A DNA stretch of 5,469 nt from Marivivens sp. (lineage in GTDB: Bacteria > Pseudomonadota > Alphaproteobacteria > Rhodobacterales > Rhodobacteraceae), in the NCBI GenBank assembly GCA_024642185.1, contig JAHEBR010000155.1, forward strand, positions 1-5,469. The letters are read 5' to 3'. The translations under genes and the position numbers were made by a program. The number at the start of each line of letters is the position of its first letter. The stretch's first letter is position 1. This document shows positions 1 to 5,469 of the stretch, in pieces. The notes under the pieces were generated by a model that saw only the letters and a program-made list of their open reading frames with translations, did not search any database and was not told the DNA's origin.

Positions 1-2474
1 ACCTTGCCCCAGACAAAGGCATAAAGCGCACTCGCCGCATCGTTGAAACGATAGGCCGCGAGCGCGGCATCGACCTCTTCGCGCACCTTGGCGACCTCGC
101 CGATGATCCAGCGGTTCACGGTCGCGGTGGGCGCAGGCATCGTGCCGTCACCCCCCAAAGCGCCGTTCATCTCGGCAAAGCGGCAGGCATTCCACAGCTT
201 GGTGGTAAAGTTGCGGTATCCCTTGATCCGGTCTTCCGAAAGCTTGAGCACCCCGCCAATCGCCGCCATCGAGGCATTGGTAAAGCGCAGGGCATCGGCG
301 CCGTATTCATCGACGATCACCAGAGGGTCGATCACATTGCCCGTGGTCTTCGACATCTTCTTGCCCTTCTCGTCGCGGACGAGTTGGTGAAGATAGACGG
401 TGTGGAAGGGGATCTGCCCCACCACGGCCAGCTGCATCATGATCATCCGGGCGACCCAGAAGAACAGGATGTCTTGGCCGGTGATGAGAACATCGGTCGG
501 GAAATAGCGCTTGTAGGCGTCGGTCTCTTCCGGCCAACCCAGCGTGCCGATCGGCCAAAGGCCCGACGAGAACCAGGTGTCGAGAACATCGGGGTCGCGC
601 CACATCGGGATGAGAAAGTAGCCATCCTCAGCCCCGCCCGCGTACGAAAGATCATTGCCAAGCGGCCAAGAGTGCGGTTCCCCGTCTACCTCGATCAACT
701 TTTCCGGGATCACGCCAGCGCGTTCTTTCCATACCTTCCGAACCTGCTCTTTGGCTTCTTCCAACGATGCGGCACAGAACTCCATCGTGAGGATTCCACC
801 CGCGGTTAGCTTTCCGCCAAGCTCTGCTTCGTCAGGTCGGTGTTCTCGTTTGAATTCGATCGCTTGACCCAGTGGAATGTTTCCCCCAACTCTTACTTTC
901 CGAGTTCCGACGTTCCCTTGGAGGTCCGGAACCATAGCCGTCCAAACCGGAATCTGATGCCCCCACCAAAGCTGGCGGGAAATGCACCACGGCTCGATAT
1001 TCTCCAGCCAGTGGTAATAGGTCTTCTCGCCGCTCTCGGGCATGATGGTGATCTGGCCCGAACGCACCGCCTCGAGCGCAGGCCCGACGATCTTTTCGGC
1101 ATCGACAAACCACTGGTCGGTCAGCATCGGCTCGATGACAACCTTCGAACGGTCGCCAAAGGGCTGCATGATCTTCTTGGCCTCGACGAGCGGGGCAAAC
1201 GCCGGCGCCTCTTCCGTAGGCCGGGCCTCGGCCCGGCCCTTCCCAAGACGCGGGTCGTCGGCGCGGGTCATCACCGCCAAGCCTTCAGCCGTAATTTCCG
1301 CCACAACCCGTTCGCGCGCCTCAAACCGGTCAAGCCCGCGCAGGTGATCCGGCACAAGGTTCAGCGCATCCGCCTCGGCCTCTGTAAGCATCCGCTCGCC
1401 CCGCGCCACAGCCCCCGCAATCGTCGCCGCGTCCTCATAGGCCGCCCCATCCGCCCGCATCGCTCCGCGCACGTCCATCAAGCGGTACATCGGAATGCCG
1501 CCGCGCTTGGCCACCTGATAGTCGTTGAAGTCATGCGCGCCGGTGATCTTCACCGCGCCCGAGCCGAAGGCCGGATCGGGATATTCATCGGTAATGATCG
1601 GAATGAGGCGGCGATGCTCTTTCGGTCCAACCGGAATTTCGCAAAGTTTCCCGACGATTGGCGCATAACGTTCATCCGATGGATGAACCGCAACCGCCCC
1701 GTCGCCCAGCATCGTCTCGGGCCGCGTCGTGGCGATAGAAATGTAATCCCGCTCTTCGGAAAAGACGACGTTCCCCTCTTCGTCCTTCTCGACGTAGGTA
1801 TAGGTCTCACCGCCCGCGAGCGGATATTTGAAGTGCCACATATGGCCGTCGACTTCGATATTCTCGACCTCAAGATCCGAGATCGCCGTCTCGAAATGCG
1901 GGTCCCAGTTCACCAGCCGCTTGCCGCGATAGATATAGCCCTTGCCATAAAGATCGACGAAGACCTTGATCACCGCGTCATGGAAATTGCCCTTGGCATC
2001 CGCCTCGGGCGCCCCCGGCGCGCCCGACATGGTGAAGGCATTGCGCGACCAATCACACGACGAGCCGAGGCGCTTCAGTTGATCAATGATCGTATTGCCG
2101 TATTGCGCCTTCCACTCCCAGACCTTGCCGAGAAAGTCCTCGCGGCTCATGTCGGTGCGGCGCAGGTTACTCTCCGCCTTCAGCTTCTTCTCGACCTGCA
2201 ACTGAGTGGCGATCCCCGCGTGGTCCTGCCCCGGCTGCCAGAGCGTGTCAAAGCCCCGCATCCGGTGCCAGCGGGTCAGGATATCCTGCAACGTGTTGTT
2301 GAAAGCATGGCCCACATGCAAGGCGCCGGTCACGTTCGGCGGCGGGATCATGATGCAGAAACTCTCGGCCCCCGGCTTGGCATTGGCCCCCGCCTTGAAA
2401 GCCCCGGCCTCCTCCCACATCCGGTAGAGCCGCGGTTCGGCCTCGGCCGCATCAAAATTCTTTTCCATCGCCAT
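1..2474 (-). CDS. valS: Valyl-tRNA synthetase, N-terminal 824 codons (C-terminus off the left edge)
   Basis: Class Ia aminoacyl-tRNA synthetase that charges tRNA-Val with valine in the cytoplasm and hydrolyses mischarged Thr-tRNA-Val. The frame is open from ATG 2474 to the left edge. Visible motifs in order: PPPNVTGALHVGH with the HIGH-type box H53-V-G-H56; the CP1 editing domain with ATTRPETMLGD from residue 248 and AHDFND around H314; LWWGHQIPVW ending at W511; DVLDTWFSS with W634; and the KMSKS-type loop as KMSKT, K706-T710, followed by TGN. After this the tRNA-binding region begins (YRNFTTKLWNACRFAEMNG). The remaining anticodon-binding part and the C-terminal coiled coil are outside the window; E. 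coli ValRS is about 950 residues. ATG 2474 is preferred over ATG 2468 because GAGG lies 9 nt upstream of it. The linker between W511 and W634 is roughly 85 residues longer than I recall for E. coli and is compositionally odd (separate entry). The identity is very secure. Confidence 0.97.
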   Translation of the reverse strand, partial: MAMEKNFDAAEAEPRLYRMWEEAGAFKAGANAKPGAESFCIMIPPPNVTGALHVGHAFNNTLQDILTRWHRMRGFDTLWQPGQDHAGIATQLQVEKKLKAESNLRRTDMSREDFLGKVWEWKAQYGNTIIDQLKRLGSSCDWSRNAFTMSGAPGAPEADAKGNFHDAVIKVFVDLYGKGYIYRGKRLVNWDPHFETAISDLEVENIEVDGHMWHFKYPLAGGETYTYVEKDEEGNVVFSEERDYISIATTRPETMLGDGAVAVHPSDERYAPIVGKLCEIPVGPKEHRRLIPIITDEYPDPAFGSGAVKITGAHDFNDYQVAKRGGIPMYRLMDVRGAMRADGAAYEDAATIAGAVARGERMLTEAEADALNLVPDHLRGLDRFEARERVVAEITAEGLAVMTRADDPRLGKGRAEARPTEEAPAFAPLVEAKKIMQPFGDRSKVVIEPMLTDQWFVDAEKIVGPALEAVRSGQITIMPESGEKTYYHWLENIEPWCISRQLWWGHQIPVWTAMVPDLQGNVGTRKVRVGGNIPLGQAIEFKREHRPDEAELGGKLTAGGILTMEFCAASLEEAKEQVRKVWKERAGVIPEKLIEVDGEPHSWPLGNDLSYAGGAEDGYFLIPMWRDPDVLDTWFSSGLWPIGTLGWPEETDAYKRYFPTDVLITGQDILFFWVARMIMMQLAVVGQIPFHTVYLHQLVRDEKGKKMSKTTGNVIDPLVIVDEYGADALRFTNASMAAIGGVLKLSEDRIKGYRNFTTKLWNACRFAEMNGALGGDGTMPAPTATVNRWIIGEVAKVREEVDAALAAYRFNDAASALYAFVWGK
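640..941 (-). other. valS: Atypical insert within valS (about residues 512-612)
   Basis: This in-frame segment lies between IPVW (W511) and the conserved DPDVLDTWFSS block. Of about 90 codons counted here, roughly 56% end in G or C, whereas most codons in the flanking valS sequence do. Codons rare in the rest of the gene cluster here: AGA, CTA, several GTA, CGA and GGA. It contains no stop, and the conserved motifs on both sides share one frame, so it is translated. The part reading FCAASLEEAKEQVRKVW resembles, in position and pattern, the short helical stretch before DVLDTWFSS in other ValRS proteins. The rest I do not recognise. Alphaproteobacterial ValRS often have a longer linker here (from memory), so length alone may be normal for the lineage. 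The codon use is the stronger anomaly and suggests gene conversion or a transferred patch. Confidence 0.6.
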
Positions 2475-2483
2475 CGGTCAGAT

Positions 2484-2487
2484 CCTC
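2484..2487 (-). promoter_or_regulatory. Ribosome binding site of valS
   Basis: On the minus strand GAGG lies 9 nt before ATG 2474 and 15 nt before the second in-frame ATG at 2468. This spacing decides for the first start, giving MAMEKNF. I see no convincing sigma-70 promoter for valS between here and the upstream hairpin. Confidence 0.6.
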
Positions 2488-2553
2488 GAAACGTTCAGGG
2501 TGCTCTCTAGCGAAAGCGCAGAGAAAGGAAAAGACGCAGCTCCCTCTCAGAGG

Positions 2554-2591
2554 CCCCTAAATATCCCGGGGGTGCGGGGGCTGGCCCCCGC
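2554..2591 (-). terminator. GC-rich hairpin after the Lrp-family gene, probable terminator
   Basis: Directly after the TAG stop of the regulator gene, the minus strand forms a perfect 7-bp stem, GCGGGGG / CCCCCGC (2574-2591), with a 4-nt loop. It is followed by ACCCCCGGGATATTTAGGGG. There is only a short T run rather than a full U-tract, so it is not a textbook intrinsic terminator. A hairpin plus CCCCCGGGATATTT or a similar sequence is, from memory, a common gene-end element in Rhodobacterales genomes. It separates the regulator from valS, which lies 117 bp further in the same direction, so the two are probably not one operon. Confidence 0.6.
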
Positions 2592-3032
2592 CTAGACCGC
2601 GCGATCGATCCGCGTCGACAGGTGAATGAGGCTTTCCATCGCCAGAACCCCATCGATCTCGCCGATCCGGTCGAGCGCCTCGTCAAGCGCGAGGGTCGAT
2701 TGGGTTCGCAGCTGGCATGCCAGATCAAATCGGCCCGAGGTGGTATGAACCTTCTCGACCGCCGGAAGCCTCTCAAGCTGCCGCAAAACGGCCGATTGGG
2801 CGGCGGGGGTGATATGGATGAGAACCGTCGCCCGGATTTGACCTGCGCGGGCATCTTCCGAGAGCTTGACCGTATAGCCCGCGATCACGCTGTTCCGTTC
2901 GAGCCGGTCAAGCCGCGCCTGAACCGTGGTGCGCGCGAGCCCCAACTTGGTGCCGAGCTTGGCCACGGGCGTGCGGGCGTTGGCGCCCAGAAGCGCCAGA
3001 AGTCGGCGGTCGATTTCGTCAAGTTCGATCAT
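2592..3032 (-). CDS. Lrp/AsnC-family transcriptional regulator
   Basis: A 146-residue DNA-binding regulator, the usual length for the Lrp/AsnC (feast/famine) family, whose members assemble as dimers to octamers and respond to amino acids. The N-terminus MIELDEIDRRLLALL matches the typical family opening. The helix-turn-helix lies at about residues 22-50 (PVAKLGTKLGLARTTVQARL, recognition helix around ARTTVQARLDRLE). The C-terminal RAM ligand-binding domain covers about 66-140 and includes the family motif TSGRFDLACQL near residue 98. The frame stays open far upstream, through the antisense strand of the decarboxylase gene, but family homology clearly begins at ATG 3032. No Shine-Dalgarno is evident before this start. 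The gene is divergent from the decarboxylase with a 117-bp shared control region, the standard arrangement for a local Lrp-type regulator. Its effector is not shown by the sequence; ornithine, lysine or arginine is inferred from the neighbour. Confidence 0.93.
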   Translation of the reverse strand: MIELDEIDRRLLALLGANARTPVAKLGTKLGLARTTVQARLDRLERNSVIAGYTVKLSEDARAGQIRATVLIHITPAAQSAVLRQLERLPAVEKVHTTSGRFDLACQLRTQSTLALDEALDRIGEIDGVLAMESLIHLSTRIDRAV

Positions 3033-3046
3033 AGTGACGAAAGTAA

Positions 3047-3059
3047 CGGCAAATTGCCG
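3047..3059. promoter_or_regulatory. Candidate Lrp-type operator, perfect 13-bp inverted repeat
   Basis: CGGCAA-A-TTGCCG is a perfect palindrome with 6-bp arms around one base. It has the size and AT-rich centre of many Lrp/AsnC binding sites. It lies in the divergent region, 15 bp upstream of the regulator start. It also abuts the putative -10 box of the regulator, so bound protein would cover the expected transcription start, consistent with the autorepression usual in this family. The role is inferred; only the palindrome is seen. Confidence 0.5.
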
Positions 3060-3065
3060 ATGATA
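3060..3065 (-). promoter_or_regulatory. Putative -10 box for the Lrp-family gene
   Basis: On the minus strand TATCAT matches five of six positions of TATAAT. No good -35 hexamer sits at 16-18 nt upstream, so activation or a weak promoter is possible. The start of transcription would fall near 3053, giving a leader of about 20 nt without a clear Shine-Dalgarno. Confidence 0.3.
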
Positions 3066-3149
3066 ACAGACAAATCGTGCAAGGTGCCGAGTCACTCTGA
3101 CGTATGGCAATGGTAGGATGAAAAGAAACCCCAGCAGGCAGAGGTCTCC

Positions 3150-4280
3150 ATGCTCCAGCGTCCCGTTGTCTCCGCAACTCCCGCAAAACATCTCGCGACG
3201 GAGGCAGGCGAGTTGCCGGTGCATTTCTTTGCCCCCTCCGCCCTCGAGGCGCGGCTCCAGACCTTCAAGGATCACTTTCCCGGCGTCGTGACCTACGCGG
3301 TCAAGGCCAATCCCGCCGATCACGTCATCAGCCAGCTTTGGGCCGGAGGGCTCGACGGCTTCGACGTGGCCTCGCCCGACGAGATCTCGCTCATCCAACG
3401 CCTCTGCCCCGGTGCAGCCATGCACTACAACAATCCCGTCCGCAGCCGCGCCGAGATCCGCTACGGCATCGAGGCGGGTGTTGTCTCCTGGTCGGTCGAC
3501 GACATGGGCGAGTTGGAAAAGCTGATCGCCTGCGGGGTGCCGAAGGCAAACGAGGTCGCCGTCCGCTTCAAACTCCCGGTTGCGGGCGGCACCTATAATT
3601 TCGGCGCCAAGTTCGGCGCGACCGAGGACGAGGCCGTGGCGCTCCTGCGCCGCGTGGCCGAGGCGGGCTTCCGTCCGGCGATGACCTTCCACGTCGGCAC
3701 CCAGTGCAAGGCGCCGCAGGCCTTCGCCAGCTACATCACCACCGCCGCCCGCATCGCCAAGGAAGCAAGCGTCACCATCGGCCGCCTCAACGTCGGCGGC
3801 GGCTTTCCGGCGGGGCGTGATGGCCAGCCGGTCGACCTTCTGCCGTTCTTTGCCGCCATCGACAAAGCGACCGAAGCCTTCGAGACCCGCCCGATCCTCG
3901 TCTGCGAGCCTGGGCGTGGCATGGTCGCCGACTCTTTCGCCTATGCCGTGCAGGTGAAATCCGTGCGCGCAGGCCGCGTCTACCTCAACGATGGGGTCTA
4001 CGGCGGCCTTGCGGAATTTCCTTCGATGGTGATCTCGCTGCACACCGTTGTCGGCCACATGGGCGAGGCCCGCGAGCCCGCCCGCCAGCCAATGACCGTC
4101 TTCGGTCCGACCTGCGACTCGATCGACCAATTGCCAGGCACACTTGAGCTGCCTGTCGACCTTGCCGAGGGCGATTGGATCGTGTTCCGGTCGATGGGGG
4201 CCTATCTCACGGGCATGACCACCCGCTTCAACGGCTACGGCGATTGGCACACCGTCACAGTGCAGAGCCTCTGGCCATAA
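3150..4280 (+). CDS. Fold-type III PLP-dependent ornithine/lysine decarboxylase
   Basis: A 376-residue member of the Orn/Lys/Arg decarboxylase class 2 family (alanine-racemase fold plus beta-sandwich). It decarboxylates ornithine to putrescine, and possibly lysine to cadaverine, in the cytoplasm, feeding polyamine synthesis. Every key motif is present: YAVKAN with the PLP lysine K52; KFG at 154; HVGTQ with H181; the phosphate-binding GGGFP at 216-220; CEPGRGMV with E253 and R256; GPTCDSID with catalytic C322 and D323; and the late aromatic Y352 before FNGY. Such enzymes are active as dimers, with C322-D323 completing the partner's site. The CDS motif and short length fit bacterial ornithine or bifunctional lysine/ornithine decarboxylases. 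They argue against diaminopimelate, biosynthetic arginine or carboxynorspermidine decarboxylase. AGAGG 5 nt before the ATG supports the start. The divergent Lrp-type gene is its probable regulator. Ornithine versus lysine preference cannot be told by eye, so I give no gene symbol. Confidence 0.93.
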   Translation: MLQRPVVSATPAKHLATEAGELPVHFFAPSALEARLQTFKDHFPGVVTYAVKANPADHVISQLWAGGLDGFDVASPDEISLIQRLCPGAAMHYNNPVRSRAEIRYGIEAGVVSWSVDDMGELEKLIACGVPKANEVAVRFKLPVAGGTYNFGAKFGATEDEAVALLRRVAEAGFRPAMTFHVGTQCKAPQAFASYITTAARIAKEASVTIGRLNVGGGFPAGRDGQPVDLLPFFAAIDKATEAFETRPILVCEPGRGMVADSFAYAVQVKSVRAGRVYLNDGVYGGLAEFPSMVISLHTVVGHMGEAREPARQPMTVFGPTCDSIDQLPGTLELPVDLAEGDWIVFRSMGAYLTGMTTRFNGYGDWHTVTVQSLWP

Positions 4281-4295
4281 GTTCGGCGGCTTCAC

Positions 4296-4323
4296 TGGAC
4301 ACTAGGACTTGACGCGCTAGGCT
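4296..4323 (+). promoter_or_regulatory. Candidate promoter of the DUF2235 gene
   Basis: TGGACA (4296-4301, five of six matches to TTGACA), a 16-nt spacer and TAGGCT (4318-4323), a -10 form plausible for alphaproteobacteria. Transcription would begin near 4330, about 40 nt before ATG 4371. A second -35-like hexamer, TTGACG at 4309-4314, has no matching -10. The 90-bp gap holds no clear terminator for the decarboxylase, so read-through from it is also possible. Confidence 0.33.
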
Positions 4324-4370
4324 GGTGCCGTCGGCGGGAATTGGTTCGCCGTTCGGGCAGAGCAAGTCGT

Positions 4371-5423
4371 ATGTCCCCTGTGCAGGATTGGTTTCTTGGC
4401 CTTTTGGGCCGCAGACCCAGACGGGAAGAAGGCCGCCCTCGCGGGCGCGGGCCCGCCACGCACGTCATCATCCTCGACGGCACCATGTCGACCCTTGATG
4501 ACGGCTACGAGACCAACGCCGGGATCACGTTCAAACTCCTCAAGGAACTCGGCGCGAAGCATAACGTCACCCTGCACTACGAGGCGGGTATCCAGTGGCG
4601 CGACTGGTCAAGCACCTACGGTGTCCTCACGGGCAAGGGCCTCAACCGGCAGATCGAGCGGGCCTATGGGGTTCTCGCATCGCGCTATGTGCCGGGCGAC
4701 CGGATATTCCTGATCGGCTATTCGCGCGGGGCCTATGCGGTGCGGTCGCTCGCCGGGGTGATCGACCGGGTTGGCCTTGTGCGGGCGGATGTGGCGACCG
4801 AGCGCAATATCCGCGAAGCCTATCGCCATTATCGCGCCGAGGCCGCCTCGCCCGCGACGGCCGATTTCCGCAAACTTTTTTGCCACGACAACGTCTGGAT
4901 CGAGGCGGTCGGAGTCTGGGATACGGTCAAGGCGCTGGGCCTGCGCCTGCCGATCCTGTGGCGCTTTACCGAAAGCAAATACAGGTTTCACAACCAAGAT
5001 GTGGTCCGCCACGTCCGCCATGCCTTCCACGCGCTCGCCATCGACGAAACACGGCAGGCCTATGATCCGGTGCTCTGGAGCCGCCCCGCGGGCTGGCCCG
5101 GCGAGATGATCCAGATGTGGTTTCGTGGCGCGCATGGCGATGTGGGCGGGCAGGTCGACGACCGGATCGAGGCCCGGCCCCTGTCAAACATCCCGCTCGT
5201 CTGGATGCTGGAACAGCTCGAACGCTCCGGCCTGCCTTTGCCCGACAGGTGGCGGCTGCGCTTCCCGACCGACCCCGAAGCGCCTTCGGTCGGCACATGG
5301 GGCGGCTGGGCCAAGCTGTTCATTCTGCGCCATCGCCGCGAGGTGGGGCGCGATGTGACCGAGCGGGTGCATTTCACCGCCCAGACCCACCGCCGCGCGC
5401 GGCACCTCAGGTTTCTGCCCTAA
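4371..5423 (+). CDS. DUF2235 alpha/beta-hydrolase (Tle1-like phospholipase superfamily)
   Basis: A 350-residue protein of the DUF2235 family, serine hydrolases that include the type VI secretion phospholipase effectors Tle1. The N-terminal strand and loop read HVIILDGTMSTLDD (31-44), matching the family's DGT motif. The nucleophile elbow is GYSRGAYAVR with S118, GVWDTV supplies the acid D184, and FRGAHGDVGG supplies H255: a complete catalytic triad. ALAIDETR near 221-228 is another family hallmark. There is no signal peptide. Residues 13-28 are rich in arginine after a short hydrophobic stretch (WFLGLLG). ATG 4371 is chosen over an in-frame TTG at 4341, because the extra residues look non-native and GGGCAGAG gives a partial ribosome binding site about 8 nt upstream. 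It is much shorter than the Tle1 effectors I know, and no VgrG, PAAR or immunity gene is visible, so it may be a housekeeping lipase or esterase. The substrate is unknown. Confidence 0.88.
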   Translation: MSPVQDWFLGLLGRRPRREEGRPRGRGPATHVIILDGTMSTLDDGYETNAGITFKLLKELGAKHNVTLHYEAGIQWRDWSSTYGVLTGKGLNRQIERAYGVLASRYVPGDRIFLIGYSRGAYAVRSLAGVIDRVGLVRADVATERNIREAYRHYRAEAASPATADFRKLFCHDNVWIEAVGVWDTVKALGLRLPILWRFTESKYRFHNQDVVRHVRHAFHALAIDETRQAYDPVLWSRPAGWPGEMIQMWFRGAHGDVGGQVDDRIEARPLSNIPLVWMLEQLERSGLPLPDRWRLRFPTDPEAPSVGTWGGWAKLFILRHRREVGRDVTERVHFTAQTHRRARHLRFLP

Positions 5424-5469
5424 CCAATCTTCGGCTGCATGATGAGGCAGGTGGTCGAACCGGTCGCAT
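5420..5469 (-). CDS. Possible C-terminal end of a convergent gene (partial)
   Basis: On the minus strand a frame enters from the right edge and reads ATGSTTCLIMQPKIG before TAG at 5420. It would overlap the stop of the DUF2235 gene by 4 bp in a tail-to-tail arrangement. The residues look like a plausible protein end, and the orientation would explain the lack of an intergenic gap, but 15 codons cannot identify a family. The other frames here are no better. Treat as a hint only. Confidence 0.33.
   Translation of the reverse strand, partial: ATGSTTCLIMQPKIG

Larger units (their letters stand above)
3033..3149. promoter_or_regulatory. Divergent regulatory region between regulator and decarboxylase
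   Basis: This 117-bp gap must hold the promoters of both genes. It is more AT-rich than its surroundings. It contains a perfect inverted repeat at 3047-3059, a degenerate copy centred at 3083 and a half-site centred at 3111. A 6-bp inverted pair, agtgac at 3033-3038 and gtcact at 3091-3096, encloses the first two. For the decarboxylase I see a weak -10-like TAGGAT at 3114-3119 but no good -35. AGAGG at 3140-3144, 5 nt before ATG 3150, is its ribosome binding site. Confidence 0.6.

Noticed and set aside
640..1110. A possible frameshift in valS, suggested by the divergent stretch
   Set aside because: Reading the valS frame codon by codon gives no stop, and motifs on both sides (IPVW W511, WFSS W634, KMSKT M707) lie in the same frame, so no net shift is present.
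840..2510. A long plus-strand open frame of 556 codons opposite valS
   Set aside because: It is antisense to a clearly conserved synthetase. Long antisense frames are expected in GC-rich genes with strong third-position bias, and its protein looks low-complexity and Arg/His-rich with no recognisable domain.
2543..2553. Short palindrome CCTCT-C-AGAGG upstream of valS as an operator or T-box-like element
   Set aside because: The arms are 5 bp around one base and nothing like the long T-box leader structure is present; T-box control of valS is also not expected in alphaproteobacteria.
3033..4295. Upstream in-frame extension of the Lrp-family gene across the antisense strand of the decarboxylase (567 codons in total)
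   Set aside because: Family homology begins exactly at ATG 3032. The extension is a GC-driven shadow of the decarboxylase and is composed of unlike residues; a fusion protein is not credible.
4332..4351. A hairpin-like repeat (CGGCG ... CGCCG) before the DUF2235 gene as a terminator
   Set aside because: The stem is 5 bp, extendable only with a bulge, and has no T run. It lies downstream of the candidate promoter and is weak enough to arise by chance at this GC content.
1..5469. CRISPR arrays, tRNA genes, insertion sequences or phage genes
   Set aside because: No regularly spaced repeats, cloverleaf-like sequences, transposase motifs or terminal inverted repeats were seen. Nearly all the window is filled by four conserved genes.

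Overview
The base composition (high GC, strong G/C preference at third codon positions) and the protein sequences point to an alphaproteobacterium, most likely of the Rhodobacterales. The GC-rich hairpin followed by a CCCCCGGGATATTT stretch at the end of one gene fits that group too, from memory. This is ordinary chromosome. I see no mobile element, CRISPR array, tRNA or rRNA, and I found no convincing new multi-gene system.

Layout: (1) Positions 1-2474, minus strand: the first 824 codons of valS (valyl-tRNA synthetase), whose C-terminal end lies beyond the left edge. Its catalytic and editing motifs are intact. It carries an unusual segment of about 100 residues (640-941) with clearly different codon use. 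(2) Positions 2475-2591: a short gap with the valS ribosome binding site and a strong GC hairpin just after the stop of the next gene. (3) Positions 2592-3032, minus strand: an Lrp/AsnC-family regulator. (4) Positions 3033-3149: the divergent control region, with a perfect 13-bp inverted repeat and two weaker related copies at 28-30 bp spacing. (5) Positions 3150-4280, plus strand: a fold-type III PLP-dependent ornithine/lysine decarboxylase with all expected active-site motifs. (6) Positions 4371-5423, plus strand: a DUF2235 alpha/beta-hydrolase of the Tle1-like phospholipase superfamily. (7) From 5420 to the right edge, minus strand: perhaps the last 15 codons of a convergent gene.

The clearest functional unit is the divergent regulator-decarboxylase pair. 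The Lrp-type protein probably senses an amino acid such as ornithine, lysine or arginine and controls both itself and the decarboxylase, which makes putrescine or cadaverine. ValS is an independent housekeeping gene. The DUF2235 protein has no visible partner here, and a candidate promoter of its own suggests it is transcribed separately from the decarboxylase. The best leads are the valS insert and the phased operator-like repeats.
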